From positions 1-50,343 of the IMG/VR virus record IMGVR_UViG_3300032282_001730: a stretch of DNA of 50,343 nucleotides. The stretch is one strand, 5' to 3'. The notes below the pieces were generated by a model. It had not been told where the DNA came from, searched no databases, and worked only from the letters and a program-made list of their open reading frames with translations. Position 1 is the stretch's first letter, and every line of letters begins with the position of its first letter. Below are positions 28,541 to 35,312 of this stretch, piece after piece. The stretch comes from a virus. The position numbers and the translations under genes are program-made.

Positions 28541-28645
28541 ATGCCACATGGAGAAGGATTATATTTATTTAATATAGCAAAACAATTATCAGAAAGATAT
28601 GGGATTGCTCATATCATTTGGCAAATTGACCCTTGGTTTAATTAG
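28541..28645 (+). CDS. Possible mini-protein
   Basis: 34 aa from ATG 28541, preceded by GAAAGGTTACGGG (AAAGG at good spacing), 15 bases after the previous stop. Sequence: PHGEGLYLFNIAKQLSERYG, then IAHIIWQIDPWFN. It could be a short real product; 150 bp without a gene follow (28646-28794), containing only AT-rich sequence. Confidence 0.4.
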   Translation: MPHGEGLYLFNIAKQLSERYGIAHIIWQIDPWFN

Positions 28646-28794
28646 TCCGTATATAAGCGGCATTGTTTATTGATCCAAGATTAAGCCTTTTGCTTATTTC
28701 ATATTGAATATTGTTTATTGCATAATCGCTTTTATTAATTTGATATTTTTCATCTTCATGTGGCAATTGATTTTATATATAAAGGAAATTAAAT

Positions 28795-28845
28795 ATGGCG
28801 CAACGGTATTTGGTATTGGGTCGAAATGAAAGAATTTCCTCCTGA
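28795..28845 (+). CDS. Possible 16-codon leader ORF
   Basis: ATG 28795 has the best ribosome binding site of this gap (AAAGGAAATTAAAT) but the frame stops after 16 codons (MAQRYLVLGRNERISS), overlapping the start of the next gene in another frame. It may couple translation to 28826, or mark a small indel separating the real start from its gene. Confidence 0.35.
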   Translation: MAQRYLVLGRNERISS

Positions 28846-29029
28846 TCGTTCATATGTTGATCAATATGGTAAAACTATTTTGTTTGGTAATTATCAGTAT
28901 GATGTTATTCTGAAGAAAACTATTCAAAAAAGTCAAGGCATTTACAGAAACAAATCTAGATATTATTATGCCACCAAAGAACAACTATCATCCAAAGATT
29001 TGAAAAGATTGGGATTACAAAATGATTAA
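28826..29029 (+). CDS. Small hypothetical protein
   Basis: 67 aa from ATG 28826, which has no clear ribosome binding site of its own; translation may depend on the overlapping leader ORF at 28795. In this frame the open region extends upstream to 28793 without a start (NGIWYWVEMKEF), so the natural start might have been lost. Sequence: FPPDRSYVDQYGKTILFGNY, then a basic C-terminus (YRNKSRYYYATKEQLSSKDL). Function unknown. Confidence 0.5.
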   Translation: MKEFPPDRSYVDQYGKTILFGNYQYDVILKKTIQKSQGIYRNKSRYYYATKEQLSSKDLKRLGLQND

Positions 29030-29204
29030 ATATGATTCGATTGCAATTAACAAACAACAAATCAAAGATTATAATGGTGACTTACTCAAAGAAGTTTATG
29101 GTGACTATGAGGTTCTTCTTGACAGTCTAGACCGCAGTGTAGTATACCTACGTAAGCATCTTGAAGGTGATATTGCATCAAATACAGGATGGTCTAAAAT
29201 TTGA
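29022..29204 (+). CDS. Small hypothetical protein
   Basis: 60 aa, overlapping the previous gene by 8 bp. Sequence: IKYDSIAINKQQIKDYNGDL, LKEVYGDYEVLLDSLDRSVV. Alternating beta/alpha pattern, no motif recognised. Its stop lies 6 bases before the tRNA-Glu gene. Confidence 0.55.
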   Translation: MIKYDSIAINKQQIKDYNGDLLKEVYGDYEVLLDSLDRSVVYLRKHLEGDIASNTGWSKI

Positions 29205-29210
29205 TCTAAA

Positions 29211-29290
29211 GCGGCTGTCGTCTAAATTAGGACTAGGACTCCGGCCTTTCAAGCCAGAAAATGCGGGTTCGATCCCCGTTGGCCGCACCA
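29211..29290 (+). tRNA. tRNA-Glu (anticodon TTC), enlarged D-loop
   Basis: Acceptor GCGGCTG / TGGCCGC (two G-T pairs), anticodon stem CCGGC / GCCAG (one C-A mismatch) with loop CTTTCAA (TTC), T-arm GCGGG-TTCGATC-CCCGT, discriminator A and CCA. The D-arm contains a tandem TAGGAC TAGGAC, which makes the gene about 4 nt longer than normal. Confidence 0.88.
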
Positions 29291-29307
29291 TTTAAAGGAA
29301 TTTTAAA

Positions 29308-29520
29308 ATGCAGGCACGATACAGAGTTACTTTAAGAGAATATGAACGCGGTTGGGGATCAAAACATTGGTCTGATACAGATTTTCTAACTTTGAAAGAA
29401 GCTGAAGAATTTAGAGATAAAGAAAACGCTAAAAATACCAGCCCAACTGCACCAGATTGGTATGTTCAAGCAGGCGATCCTTATCTAGTTGATATTGACA
29501 TCAATCCCCCGCGAAAGTGA
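29308..29520 (+). CDS. Small hypothetical protein
   Basis: 70 aa; ATG after AAAGGAATTTTAAA. QARYRVTLREYERGWGSKHW, then LTLKEAEEFRDKENAKNT and PDWYVQAGDPYLVDI: an N-terminal beta-hairpin, a helix, and a W-Y-V-x-A final strand, a layout common among small phage proteins. Function unknown. Confidence 0.6.
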   Translation: MQARYRVTLREYERGWGSKHWSDTDFLTLKEAEEFRDKENAKNTSPTAPDWYVQAGDPYLVDIDINPPRK

Positions 29521-29532
29521 AAGAATTTTAAA

Positions 29533-29754
29533 ATGATCAAAGAAAAATTGCTTGCTTACGTAAAGGCGCCAGGATTGGCAACTCTTGAACAAACAGAAGA
29601 TGTTTACGATTTTTTGGTCGAATTTGAAACCATGTTGAATGTTTATCGCGCTGCTTATGGCGAGCCAATTGGATTATCGGTTCATTTTCATATTGATTCC
29701 GTGGGGTGGCATCGTGAATTTCATTCAAATAGGGGTAAACAAAATGAAAATTAA
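29533..29754 (+). CDS. Small hypothetical protein
   Basis: 73 aa from ATG 29533 (AAAGAATTTTAAA upstream). Sequence: IKEKLLAYVKAPGLATLEQT, EDVYDFLVEFETMLNVYRA, and a His-rich end (VHFHIDSVGWHREFHS). The His cluster might bind metal. It overlaps the next gene by 11 bp. Confidence 0.55.
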   Translation: MIKEKLLAYVKAPGLATLEQTEDVYDFLVEFETMLNVYRAAYGEPIGLSVHFHIDSVGWHREFHSNRGKQNEN

Positions 29755-30028
29755 AGTAAATAAGCCAGTTGAAGTCGATATCAATGTTATGAAAATGTAT
29801 CTAAAAGTTAGAGACGATTTTTGTGCCGAGTTTGTTGACACAAATAATAATTCAATTTTAAATTATGAAGGATATGTCCCTTCCTTTATGCCAGAAGAAC
29901 ATTATGGTGATTATGTTTATTTAAACATTGATCTTGACACCGGACAAATTCTTAATTGGGATAAAGATAAATTTAAAAGAAATTTCCCAAAATTTATTGA
30001 TGGCTACGTAAATGGAAAAGAAGAATAA
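29744..30028 (+). CDS. Conserved small phage protein
   Basis: 94 aa from ATG 29744, inside the end of the preceding gene, with AGGGGTAAACAAA upstream. Sequence: IKVNKPVEVDINVMKMYLKV, RDDFCAEFVDTN, YEGYVPSFMPEEHYGDYVYL, NIDLDTGQILNW. The Y-G-x-Y-V-P-x-F-M-P ... G-D-Y-V-x-L-x-I-D-x-D-T-G-Q-I pattern is familiar from phage hypothetical proteins. Function unknown. Confidence 0.65.
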   Translation: MKIKVNKPVEVDINVMKMYLKVRDDFCAEFVDTNNNSILNYEGYVPSFMPEEHYGDYVYLNIDLDTGQILNWDKDKFKRNFPKFIDGYVNGKEE

Positions 30029-30259
30029 ATGATTACCGTTGGTGAATTAAAAGAACTTCTTAAAGATATGAAAGATGATACTGTCATCGTAATTGGTGAT
30101 GAAATTCCTGTTGGAATTTATGGTCCAATTAAAGGAAAGGTTCGGGAAGGATGGAAATCACATCATTTTCGCCCAAATGAAAAAGGCACCAAGTATGCTA
30201 TATATTTTCAGACATGGACCGAATTTTCAGATGGACGAACAGCTTTAGCTAACATGTAA
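30029..30259 (+). CDS. Conserved small phage protein
   Basis: 76 aa; ATG overlaps nothing but follows the previous TAA directly. ITVGELKELLKDMKDDTVIV is the common T-V-x-E-L-x-x-L-L-x-x-x-x-D-D-x-x-V phage motif (compare MKVKELIEYLQSFDGDMNVI at 43939-44151), followed by GDEIPVGIYGP and a basic stretch. Function unknown. Confidence 0.65.
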   Translation: MITVGELKELLKDMKDDTVIVIGDEIPVGIYGPIKGKVREGWKSHHFRPNEKGTKYAIYFQTWTEFSDGRTALANM

Positions 30260-30264
30260 TGAAA

Positions 30265-30339
30265 GCACCTATAGTTTAATTGGCAAAACAGTAGATTTGT
30301 AATCTTCAATTTTCAGTTCAATCCTGGGTGGGTGCTCCA
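30265..30339 (+). tRNA. tRNA-Thr (anticodon TGT)
   Basis: Acceptor GCACCTA / TGGGTGC, D-arm GTTT ... AAAC, anticodon stem GTAGA / TCTTC (one mismatch) with loop TTTGTAA (TGT), T-arm TTCAG-TTCAATC-CTGGG, discriminator T and CCA encoded at 30337-30339. It reads ACA. Confidence 0.88.
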
Positions 30340-30345
30340 TAAATA
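30339..30345 (+). promoter_or_regulatory. Late-promoter-like element ATAAATA
   Basis: CATAAATA begins at the CCA end of the tRNA-Thr gene, 24 bp before the ATG at 30370. TAAATAATTTCA ... CAGAGGATATATTTATG is nearly identical to the leader of the ART-like gene at 9655. Confidence 0.45.
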
Positions 30346-30369
30346 ATTTCAAAAACAGAGGATATATTT

Positions 30370-31263
30370 ATGGATAATTTCAAGACATTCATTAGAAGTT
30401 TAATTACTGAGGAATTGCACCCCGAATTAAAGGCAATTGTTCAAGCGCCACCAAGTTCCAAGAACAGAAAGACACTTGTTGTAAACAAAATTAAAGAATT
30501 ATCTGAACGTGGTGAACCTACGGGCGTTGAAGGTAATATGCCATCAGGATCATCTCGTGCTTACATTAAACATAAAGAACCCGCGCAAATTACAATTGAT
30601 GGTCAAACACATCACATTCCATACGGAACAAAAATTGCTATTCGTTCAACTTTAGATGCACACCACAATAAAGATTATTATGATGGAATGACATTGGGGC
30701 AAATGCAAAATCACGCCGAAAATGGTGATTCCTTCACTGATCATCACAGAGTATTATCCCGTGACATAGAGAATGGAACAAAGGCATACAAAACAAATAA
30801 AATGGGTGTTTTCCCACCATTAATAGATCATGATGAAAAAAATCATATGTGGTCTGATGTTGGTCACGTTGAAAATATCACTCATTCTAAATTTGAGAAA
30901 ATGACAAAGACGCCAGAATTTCCCGATGGTATTACTCACAATGATTTTGTAAAAGTTCTTTTTCGTTCACATCAACGGGCTAAAGGAAATTATTGGGATA
31001 GTGGAAAAAAATATGATGAACATATGGACAGATTGGAAGATCATCCTTTAGTTGAAAAATTTCTTGCCTATCACGCAAATGGTGGCACTAACCCATCTGA
31101 CTATAGCGATATCGGCAATATGGGTGTATGGAAGCATCCCAATGGCACGGAACATATCGTTGCTAGGGATCATGGATTTAGTGATGACGTGAACCACGCA
31201 TATAATTTGGCTAAAAGAAAAAAGAATGCACGTAAACAAGGTTACACTGGTGATGAATTTTAA
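30370..31263 (+). CDS. Putative virion-associated protein with capsid-targeting-like N-terminus and kinase-like C-terminus
   Basis: 297 aa. The N-terminus MDNFKTFIRSLITEELHPEL resembles the capsid-targeting peptide seen at 9655 and 13082. The middle holds EPAQITIDGQTHHIPYGTKI (a beta segment) and many His residues. Near the C-terminus, SDIGNMGVWKHPNGTEHIVA then RDHGFSDDV recalls the D-x-x-x-x-N catalytic loop and D-x-G metal-binding motif of protein-kinase folds (here D-H-G). I recall similar N-M-G-V-x-x-H-P ... D-x-G-F proteins in phages. Kinase activity is speculative. It has a leader like that of the ART-like gene. Confidence 0.55.
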   Translation: MDNFKTFIRSLITEELHPELKAIVQAPPSSKNRKTLVVNKIKELSERGEPTGVEGNMPSGSSRAYIKHKEPAQITIDGQTHHIPYGTKIAIRSTLDAHHNKDYYDGMTLGQMQNHAENGDSFTDHHRVLSRDIENGTKAYKTNKMGVFPPLIDHDEKNHMWSDVGHVENITHSKFEKMTKTPEFPDGITHNDFVKVLFRSHQRAKGNYWDSGKKYDEHMDRLEDHPLVEKFLAYHANGGTNPSDYSDIGNMGVWKHPNGTEHIVARDHGFSDDVNHAYNLAKRKKNARKQGYTGDEF

Positions 31264-31281
31264 TTCATAAGGATTTAGATT

Positions 31282-31671
31282 ATGACAGCTATTTGGTTAA
31301 TGTTTTTTCTACAATGTAAACATTTAATTATTGATTGGATTTGGCAACCCAAATTTGAATGGTCTAATAAAGGAACGTATGGTCACGCGGGCGGCGTATT
31401 GCACGCAGCAAAAAATGCCAGTGGAACCGCTCTATGTTTCTTTTTAGTTATGGGGTATTTTCAACGCGCCTTGATGCCAGATGAAATTCTTTTTATTTTC
31501 GCAATTGATTATATTGCTCATTATCATATTGATTGGGCTAAAATGAATATCAATCGCATCATGCAATAGGAACCAACAACACATAATCAATTTTGGTGGT
31601 TAACTGGATTTGATCAATATCTTCATCAAATCACATACATTGCTTTAATTTATTGGGTATTAGCTGTTTAG
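31282..31671 (+). pseudogene. DUF3307-like membrane protein interrupted by an in-frame TAG
   Basis: The reading frame runs LQCKHLIIDWIWQPKFEWSN, YGHAGGVLHAA and FAIDYIAHYHIDWAKMNINR to TAG at 31567-31569. It then continues in the same frame for 33 codons (HNQFWWLTGFDQYLHQITY ... LIYWVLAV) to TAG 31669-31671. Both parts together match the full-length DUF3307-type phage membrane protein, whose members end in a W-W-x-x-G-x-D-Q-x-x-H-Q-L-T-Y segment. One amber codon therefore interrupts an otherwise intact 129-aa gene. No suppressor tRNA is seen here. Truncation, read-through or sequencing error are all possible. Confidence 0.8.
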
Positions 31672-31682
31672 GAATTTGTATC

Positions 31683-31889
31683 ATGGATATGGAATTAAAA
31701 ATTGGTGACAGAGTTAGAATAATTAATTTTCCAGAAGATCATTTTCTTCTAGGTAAAATTGGAACAATTATTGGAAATTCTTATTGGGAATCCTCAGAAA
31801 TATTCTCATTACAGATGGATGATCTACCACCGGAATATTCTTTGTTTAAAACGTTTGGAACAAGTAAATCCTGTTTAGAGAAGGTATGA
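31683..31889 (+). CDS. Small SH3/KOW-like protein
   Basis: 68 aa from ATG 31683, with AGGA overlapping the upstream stop. MELKIGDRVRIINFPEDHFL followed by GKIGTIIGNSYW is the beta-barrel start of small KOW/SH3-like proteins (G-D-x-V-x-I ... G-x-x-G-x-V-I), common in phages. The rest (SLQMDDLPPEYSLFKTFG) completes the barrel. It is probably a small binding protein; target unknown. Confidence 0.6.
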   Translation: MDMELKIGDRVRIINFPEDHFLLGKIGTIIGNSYWESSEIFSLQMDDLPPEYSLFKTFGTSKSCLEKV

Positions 31890-31893
31890 GAAA

Positions 31894-32271
31894 ATGAGCA
31901 CAAACTTTACTGTTCAAGTTTGGTATGGTATTTTAATTAATGATAAAAGATTAATTGCAAAATTTGATCCATATATTTTTGGTGATAATAACACCGATAC
32001 TGACGATAAAGAGATACACAATTATTATGATGGACGCGATCAAGATTTATTTCTTCCTGATGTAATGAGTGGAAATTATTTAATTATTGGTAAACATATT
32101 TCAACATATGAACCATGTCAAGATTCGGAAATTACTTCTATCAATCCCAATGAATGTAAACAATATGATCAATATATTTGGGATAGATTGTGGGTATCAT
32201 ATGATTATATTTTTGAAAATTTAGATTTCAATCGTAAATTTGAAATTCATGTTGTTCCGTATTACACCTAA
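31894..32271 (+). CDS. Hypothetical protein
   Basis: 125 aa. Sequence includes FTVQVWYGILINDKRLIAKF, DPYIFGDNNTDTDDKEIH, ISTYEPCQDSEITS and YIWDRLWVSYDYIFENLDFN: rich in Asp and Tyr, probably mostly beta. No family recognised. Its stop codon overlaps the CTAAATA element upstream of speD. Confidence 0.6.
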   Translation: MSTNFTVQVWYGILINDKRLIAKFDPYIFGDNNTDTDDKEIHNYYDGRDQDLFLPDVMSGNYLIIGKHISTYEPCQDSEITSINPNECKQYDQYIWDRLWVSYDYIFENLDFNRKFEIHVVPYYT

Positions 32272-32274
32272 ATA
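32268..32274 (+). promoter_or_regulatory. Late-promoter-like element CTAAATA
   Basis: CTAAATA overlaps the preceding stop codon, 32 bp before the ATG of the SpeD-family gene. Spacing is similar to the other CTAAATA elements, but in this AT-rich genome chance is possible. Confidence 0.3.
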
Positions 32275-32306
32275 GGGCTTTATTGTTTATTCTATAGGAG
32301 AGCGAT

Positions 32307-32651
32307 ATGGTTCCAGCAGGTGGGAAACATTTATTAGTTGATTTTTGTGGCTGTCCATCCAATAGATTAAACAACCCTATTGAAATTGAAGATTTACTTA
32401 AAGGCGCTGCATTACATTGTGGCGCCACTGTTATCTTTAGTCACATGCATCATTTTGGTGATGAATACGGAGTTACCGGCGTAATTATTCTAGCCGAGAG
32501 TCACCTTTCTCTTCACTCTTGGCCGGAAGTAGGGTATTGTGCGATTGATGCCTTCATGTGTGGGAATTGCAATCCTGAAGATATGATGGATATATTACTA
32601 AATTATTTTCAACCAAAGACCAGCAAAATTAAACTAGAAATCAGAGGATAA
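32307..32651 (+). CDS. speD: S-adenosylmethionine decarboxylase-family protein
   Basis: 114 aa, bacterial class 1B length; ATG after TAGGAGAGCGAT. GKHLLVDFCGCPSNRLNN, GAALHCGATVIFSHMHHFG, VIILAESHLSLHSWPEVGYC and AIDAFMCGNCNPE are the family hallmarks. The E-S bond in ESHLSLHSWPE is the self-cleavage site that generates the pyruvoyl cofactor. The classical enzyme decarboxylates SAM for spermidine synthesis. Some phage members are known to have changed substrate to arginine or ornithine, so the exact reaction is open. A second family member follows 3 bp later. Confidence 0.9.
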   Translation: MVPAGGKHLLVDFCGCPSNRLNNPIEIEDLLKGAALHCGATVIFSHMHHFGDEYGVTGVIILAESHLSLHSWPEVGYCAIDAFMCGNCNPEDMMDILLNYFQPKTSKIKLEIRG

Positions 32652-32654
32652 GTT

Positions 32655-33029
32655 ATGTCGTATAATTATTGGGGGTATCATCTACTACTTGATGTTTGTG
32701 GATGTGATATGGATAAAATTAAAGACGTTGAAAATCACAAAAATTTTCTTAAAGTATTAATTGAAGAAATTGATATGGTTGCATATGGCGAACCAACAAT
32801 TAAACATTTTGCCACACACGATCCCGATAAAGCTGGTTATAGTTTAGTGCAATTAATTGAAACGTCAAATATCACCGCACATTTTGTTGACATTGATGGC
32901 TCTGGATATATTGACATTTTCTCTTGTAAGCCGTATGATGTAGATGTTGCGATTGCCTGTGTGAAACGATTCTATAATTTCACCAATTATCAATCAAATT
33001 TCATTCAGCGCCGCGCCCCAAATTTTTAA
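32655..33029 (+). CDS. Second SpeD-family protein (divergent processing site)
   Basis: 124 aa. WGYHLLLDVCGCDMDKIKD starts like SpeD, and DMVAYGEPTIKHFATHDPDK, GYSLVQLIETSNITAHFVD and SGYIDIFSCKPYDVDVAIAC follow the SpeD fold plan. Where the neighbour has ESHLSLHSWPE, this protein has ETSNITAHFVD, so the serine for pyruvoyl formation is shifted or lost. It may be a non-processed partner, as the prozyme is in trypanosomes, or an enzyme with another activity. The tandem gene order suggests that the two act together. Confidence 0.8.
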   Translation: MSYNYWGYHLLLDVCGCDMDKIKDVENHKNFLKVLIEEIDMVAYGEPTIKHFATHDPDKAGYSLVQLIETSNITAHFVDIDGSGYIDIFSCKPYDVDVAIACVKRFYNFTNYQSNFIQRRAPNF

Positions 33030-33046
33030 CATGAGTTTTTTATATT

Positions 33047-33586
33047 ATGAATATTTTCTATCTTGATCACAGTTATGTTACTTCGGCGGTATGGGCAGTT
33101 GATCGTCATACTGTAAAAATGATTCTTGAATCAACACAACTATTATCAACTGCCCACCGTGTTCTTGATGGTAAAGAAGAAACGATTATCAAGAATGGTC
33201 GCCGCAATAAAATTTGGAAATTGGATGATCCTATTACAAATCGTGTTTTATTAAAGGCGACACATCAGAATCATCCAAGTGCAGTTTGGGTTCGTGAATC
33301 ACGAGATAATTATTATTGGTTAGTTAAATATCTAACACATCTTCATTTGGAATATACACATCGTTATGGAAAAATTCATTCATATTGCACTAATTATGAA
33401 TTAAATAATATTTTACATATTTCTCCTAAAAATATATCAGATATTGGTTTAACTAAAATTCCATGCGCCATGCCAGAGGAATATATTATCAGTGATGATT
33501 CTGTCGAAAATTATCGTAATTATTATAAATTTGGTAAATCCCACCTACATAGTTGGAAAAACCGTCAACCACCCCCCTGGATTTAA
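33047..33586 (+). CDS. Conserved T4-like phage protein, unknown function
   Basis: 179 aa. NIFYLDHSYVTSAVWAVDRH, TVKMILESTQLLSTAHRVL, ATHQNHPSAVWVRESRDNYY and WLVKYLTHLHLEYTHRYGKI are the conserved blocks of a protein widespread in T4-like phages of cyanobacteria and alphaproteobacteria (pattern M-x-I-F-x-L-D ... K-H-x-V-K-M-x-L-E ... N-H-P-x-x-x-W). Many invariant His, Asn, Trp and Arg suggest an enzyme. The C-terminus (NYYKFGKSHLHSWKNRQPPP) is also typical. Function not established. Confidence 0.8.
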   Translation: MNIFYLDHSYVTSAVWAVDRHTVKMILESTQLLSTAHRVLDGKEETIIKNGRRNKIWKLDDPITNRVLLKATHQNHPSAVWVRESRDNYYWLVKYLTHLHLEYTHRYGKIHSYCTNYELNNILHISPKNISDIGLTKIPCAMPEEYIISDDSVENYRNYYKFGKSHLHSWKNRQPPPWI

Positions 33587-33651
33587 TTATTAGGTAGAAT
33601 TTCTATTAATAAATCTTATGTGTTCAACAAACAATAAAGATAAAATAAATA

Positions 33652-34263
33652 ATGAGTAAAAATAAACTATATTTTCTTCTTGATCGTTCTGGATCAATGG
33701 TTAATATTTGGGATGAAACTATCTCAGGTATTAATAAATATATTGAACCAATTAAAGATGCTGATATTATTGTTGCGGTATTTGATTCATATAGTTATGA
33801 TATTGTTCGTAATACTACACGAAAAAATTGGAAAGATATTTCTTCTAATGAAATTCAACCTCGTGGTTCAACACCATTATTAGATTCCGCTGCACGTATT
33901 ATGCATAATATGATGGATTCTGGTGCAAAAAATGCTATTCTAGTTATGCTAACAAATAATTATGAAAATACATCTAAACATTTTAAAGCTATTGATGTAA
34001 AAGAAATGACTAAAAATTTGATTGCTAAATATAATTATGATGTGGTTTTTATGGGAGCAAATTTTGATGGTATTGCAGATGTAGCAAAAAATACATTTGG
34101 GGTATTTGATAATTCTCGTAATATTAATTTAAATCATAATACTATGAATTTAGGTATGGGAATTGCATCAGCAGTTACACAAAATTATTTTCAAAGTGGG
34201 CTGCGTGCATCAGAATTTTATGAATCGTCAACAAAGGCAAAACTAGAGGAAGCCAGCAAGTAA
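33652..34263 (+). CDS. VWA-domain protein
   Basis: 203 aa. LYFLLDRSGSMVNIWDETIS carries the MIDAS D-x-S-G-S motif; IVAVFDSYSYDIV, QPRGSTPLLDSAARIMHNMM (MIDAS Thr) and AILVMLTNNYENTSKHF (position of the third MIDAS motif, with N-N in place of D-G) complete the domain. VWA proteins bind metal-dependent ligands or assemble complexes. No chelatase or MoxR ATPase neighbour is present. Known in some T4-like phages without function. It is followed by a strong terminator. Confidence 0.85.
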   Translation: MSKNKLYFLLDRSGSMVNIWDETISGINKYIEPIKDADIIVAVFDSYSYDIVRNTTRKNWKDISSNEIQPRGSTPLLDSAARIMHNMMDSGAKNAILVMLTNNYENTSKHFKAIDVKEMTKNLIAKYNYDVVFMGANFDGIADVAKNTFGVFDNSRNINLNHNTMNLGMGIASAVTQNYFQSGLRASEFYESSTKAKLEEASK

Positions 34264-34292
34264 TACTTGCCAGCAATAATAATAGGCTATAC

Positions 34293-34325
34293 AATCGGCG
34301 GTCTATGCCGCCGATTTTGTTTTTA
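34293..34325 (+). terminator. Rho-independent terminator
   Basis: AATCGGCGG (34293-34301) / CCGCCGATT (34308-34316), 6-nt loop, then TTGTTTTT. It ends the long 26-34 kb transcription unit, directly before the RlpA-like gene. Confidence 0.92.
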
Positions 34326-34337
34326 AGGAGAATTACT

Positions 34338-34715
34338 TTGAAAAAATTTGCAGCAGTAGCACTGATGCTATCATCACTTTTGATAAGCAACGCTGCGTAT
34401 GCTACAGATAATAATGTTACTATTACTAAAACTTATTATGCTAAAGCATCATGGTATAAACATGGGAAGAAAACAGCTAATGGTGAAAAATTTTCACCTA
34501 ATCATCAATTAACTGTAGCACATCGTAAATTACCATTTGGAACATTAGTCCGTTTGACTAACCTAGACAATAATCGCAGTATCATTGCCCGCGTAAATGA
34601 CCGTGGGCCATATGCTAGAGGCGTAGAGTTCGATATGACCTACCTATGTGCCGTAAATCTAGATATGGTCAAAATCGGTAGTAAAAAATTAAAAGTTGAA
34701 CTTATTAAAGGTTAA
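34338..34715 (+). CDS. RlpA-like secreted protein (double-psi beta-barrel)
   Basis: 125 aa. The start TTG 34338 was chosen because AAGGAG lies 7 nt upstream; the in-frame ATG at 34305 is inside the terminator hairpin. It gives a clean signal peptide (KKFAAVALMLSSLLISNAAYA). The mature part, KASWYKHGKKTANGEKFSP, LTVAHRKLPFGTLVRLTNL and IIARVNDRGPYARG, is an RlpA-type domain as in septal lytic transglycosylases that cleave denuded glycan. No lipobox cysteine or SPOR domain is present. It may aid lysis or remodel the envelope, or be a host-derived moron. Confidence 0.88.
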   Translation: MKKFAAVALMLSSLLISNAAYATDNNVTITKTYYAKASWYKHGKKTANGEKFSPNHQLTVAHRKLPFGTLVRLTNLDNNRSIIARVNDRGPYARGVEFDMTYLCAVNLDMVKIGSKKLKVELIKG

Positions 34716-34719
34716 TAAA

Positions 34720-35298
34720 ATGTATAATGTGCATGATGATTTAAAAGATAAAACAGTAGAAGAATTAAAAGTTATTTCTGATAACGATAGACTTCCTTAT
34801 GCTATTTGTTTTCTTAATCTTGAATATGATAATAATATTGGAAATGGAATTAGGTCCGCGCATATTCTAGGAGCAAAGAAAGTTTTAATTTTTGGTAAAA
34901 ATAAAGTAGATACTCGATCTACTGTCGGCGCACATAATTATATTGATTATGTTCGTTATAATTATAATGATTTTTCTAATGAAAAGGAAATGACTGATAA
35001 TTTTTTAAGTATGTGTTATTCAAATAAAATATTTCCTATCTTTATTGATAAGACATATAAATCAAAAAATTTAGATAATTTTAATAAAATTATAATTGAT
35101 TATAATAATCATGAATTTCGTAATGATTTTATATTTTGTTTTGTTTTTGGTAATGAAAAAAATGGTATTCCTGAATGTTTAATCAATACAACAAATGAAG
35201 TATATCATTTAGAACAACGTGGTGTTATTAGATCATTGAATGTTGCATCGGCAGCAGCAATTACAATGTATCATGTTTCTAAATATCTTAAACACTAA
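34720..35298 (+). CDS. SpoU/TrmH-family RNA 2'-O-methyltransferase
   Basis: 192 aa from ATG 34720 (AAGGTTAATAAA upstream). The three SPOUT motifs are present: DNNIGNGIRSAHILGAKKVL (motif 1), CFVFGNEKNGIPECL (motif 2) and RGVIRSLNVASAAAITMYHV (motif 3, trefoil knot). The family methylates ribose 2'-OH in tRNA or rRNA. A phage copy next to a tRNA-bearing region may modify phage tRNAs or protect ribosomal RNA. It lacks the N-terminal substrate-binding domain of cellular RlmB/TrmH, so the target is uncertain. Confidence 0.88.
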   Translation: MYNVHDDLKDKTVEELKVISDNDRLPYAICFLNLEYDNNIGNGIRSAHILGAKKVLIFGKNKVDTRSTVGAHNYIDYVRYNYNDFSNEKEMTDNFLSMCYSNKIFPIFIDKTYKSKNLDNFNKIIIDYNNHEFRNDFIFCFVFGNEKNGIPECLINTTNEVYHLEQRGVIRSLNVASAAAITMYHVSKYLKH

Positions 35299-35312
35299 AA
35301 GGAAATATTATA

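Noticed and set aside
31567-31569. Genome-wide reassignment of TAG
   Set aside because: Other genes in the window lack internal TAG and no CTA-anticodon tRNA is seen; a single interrupted gene does not support recoding.
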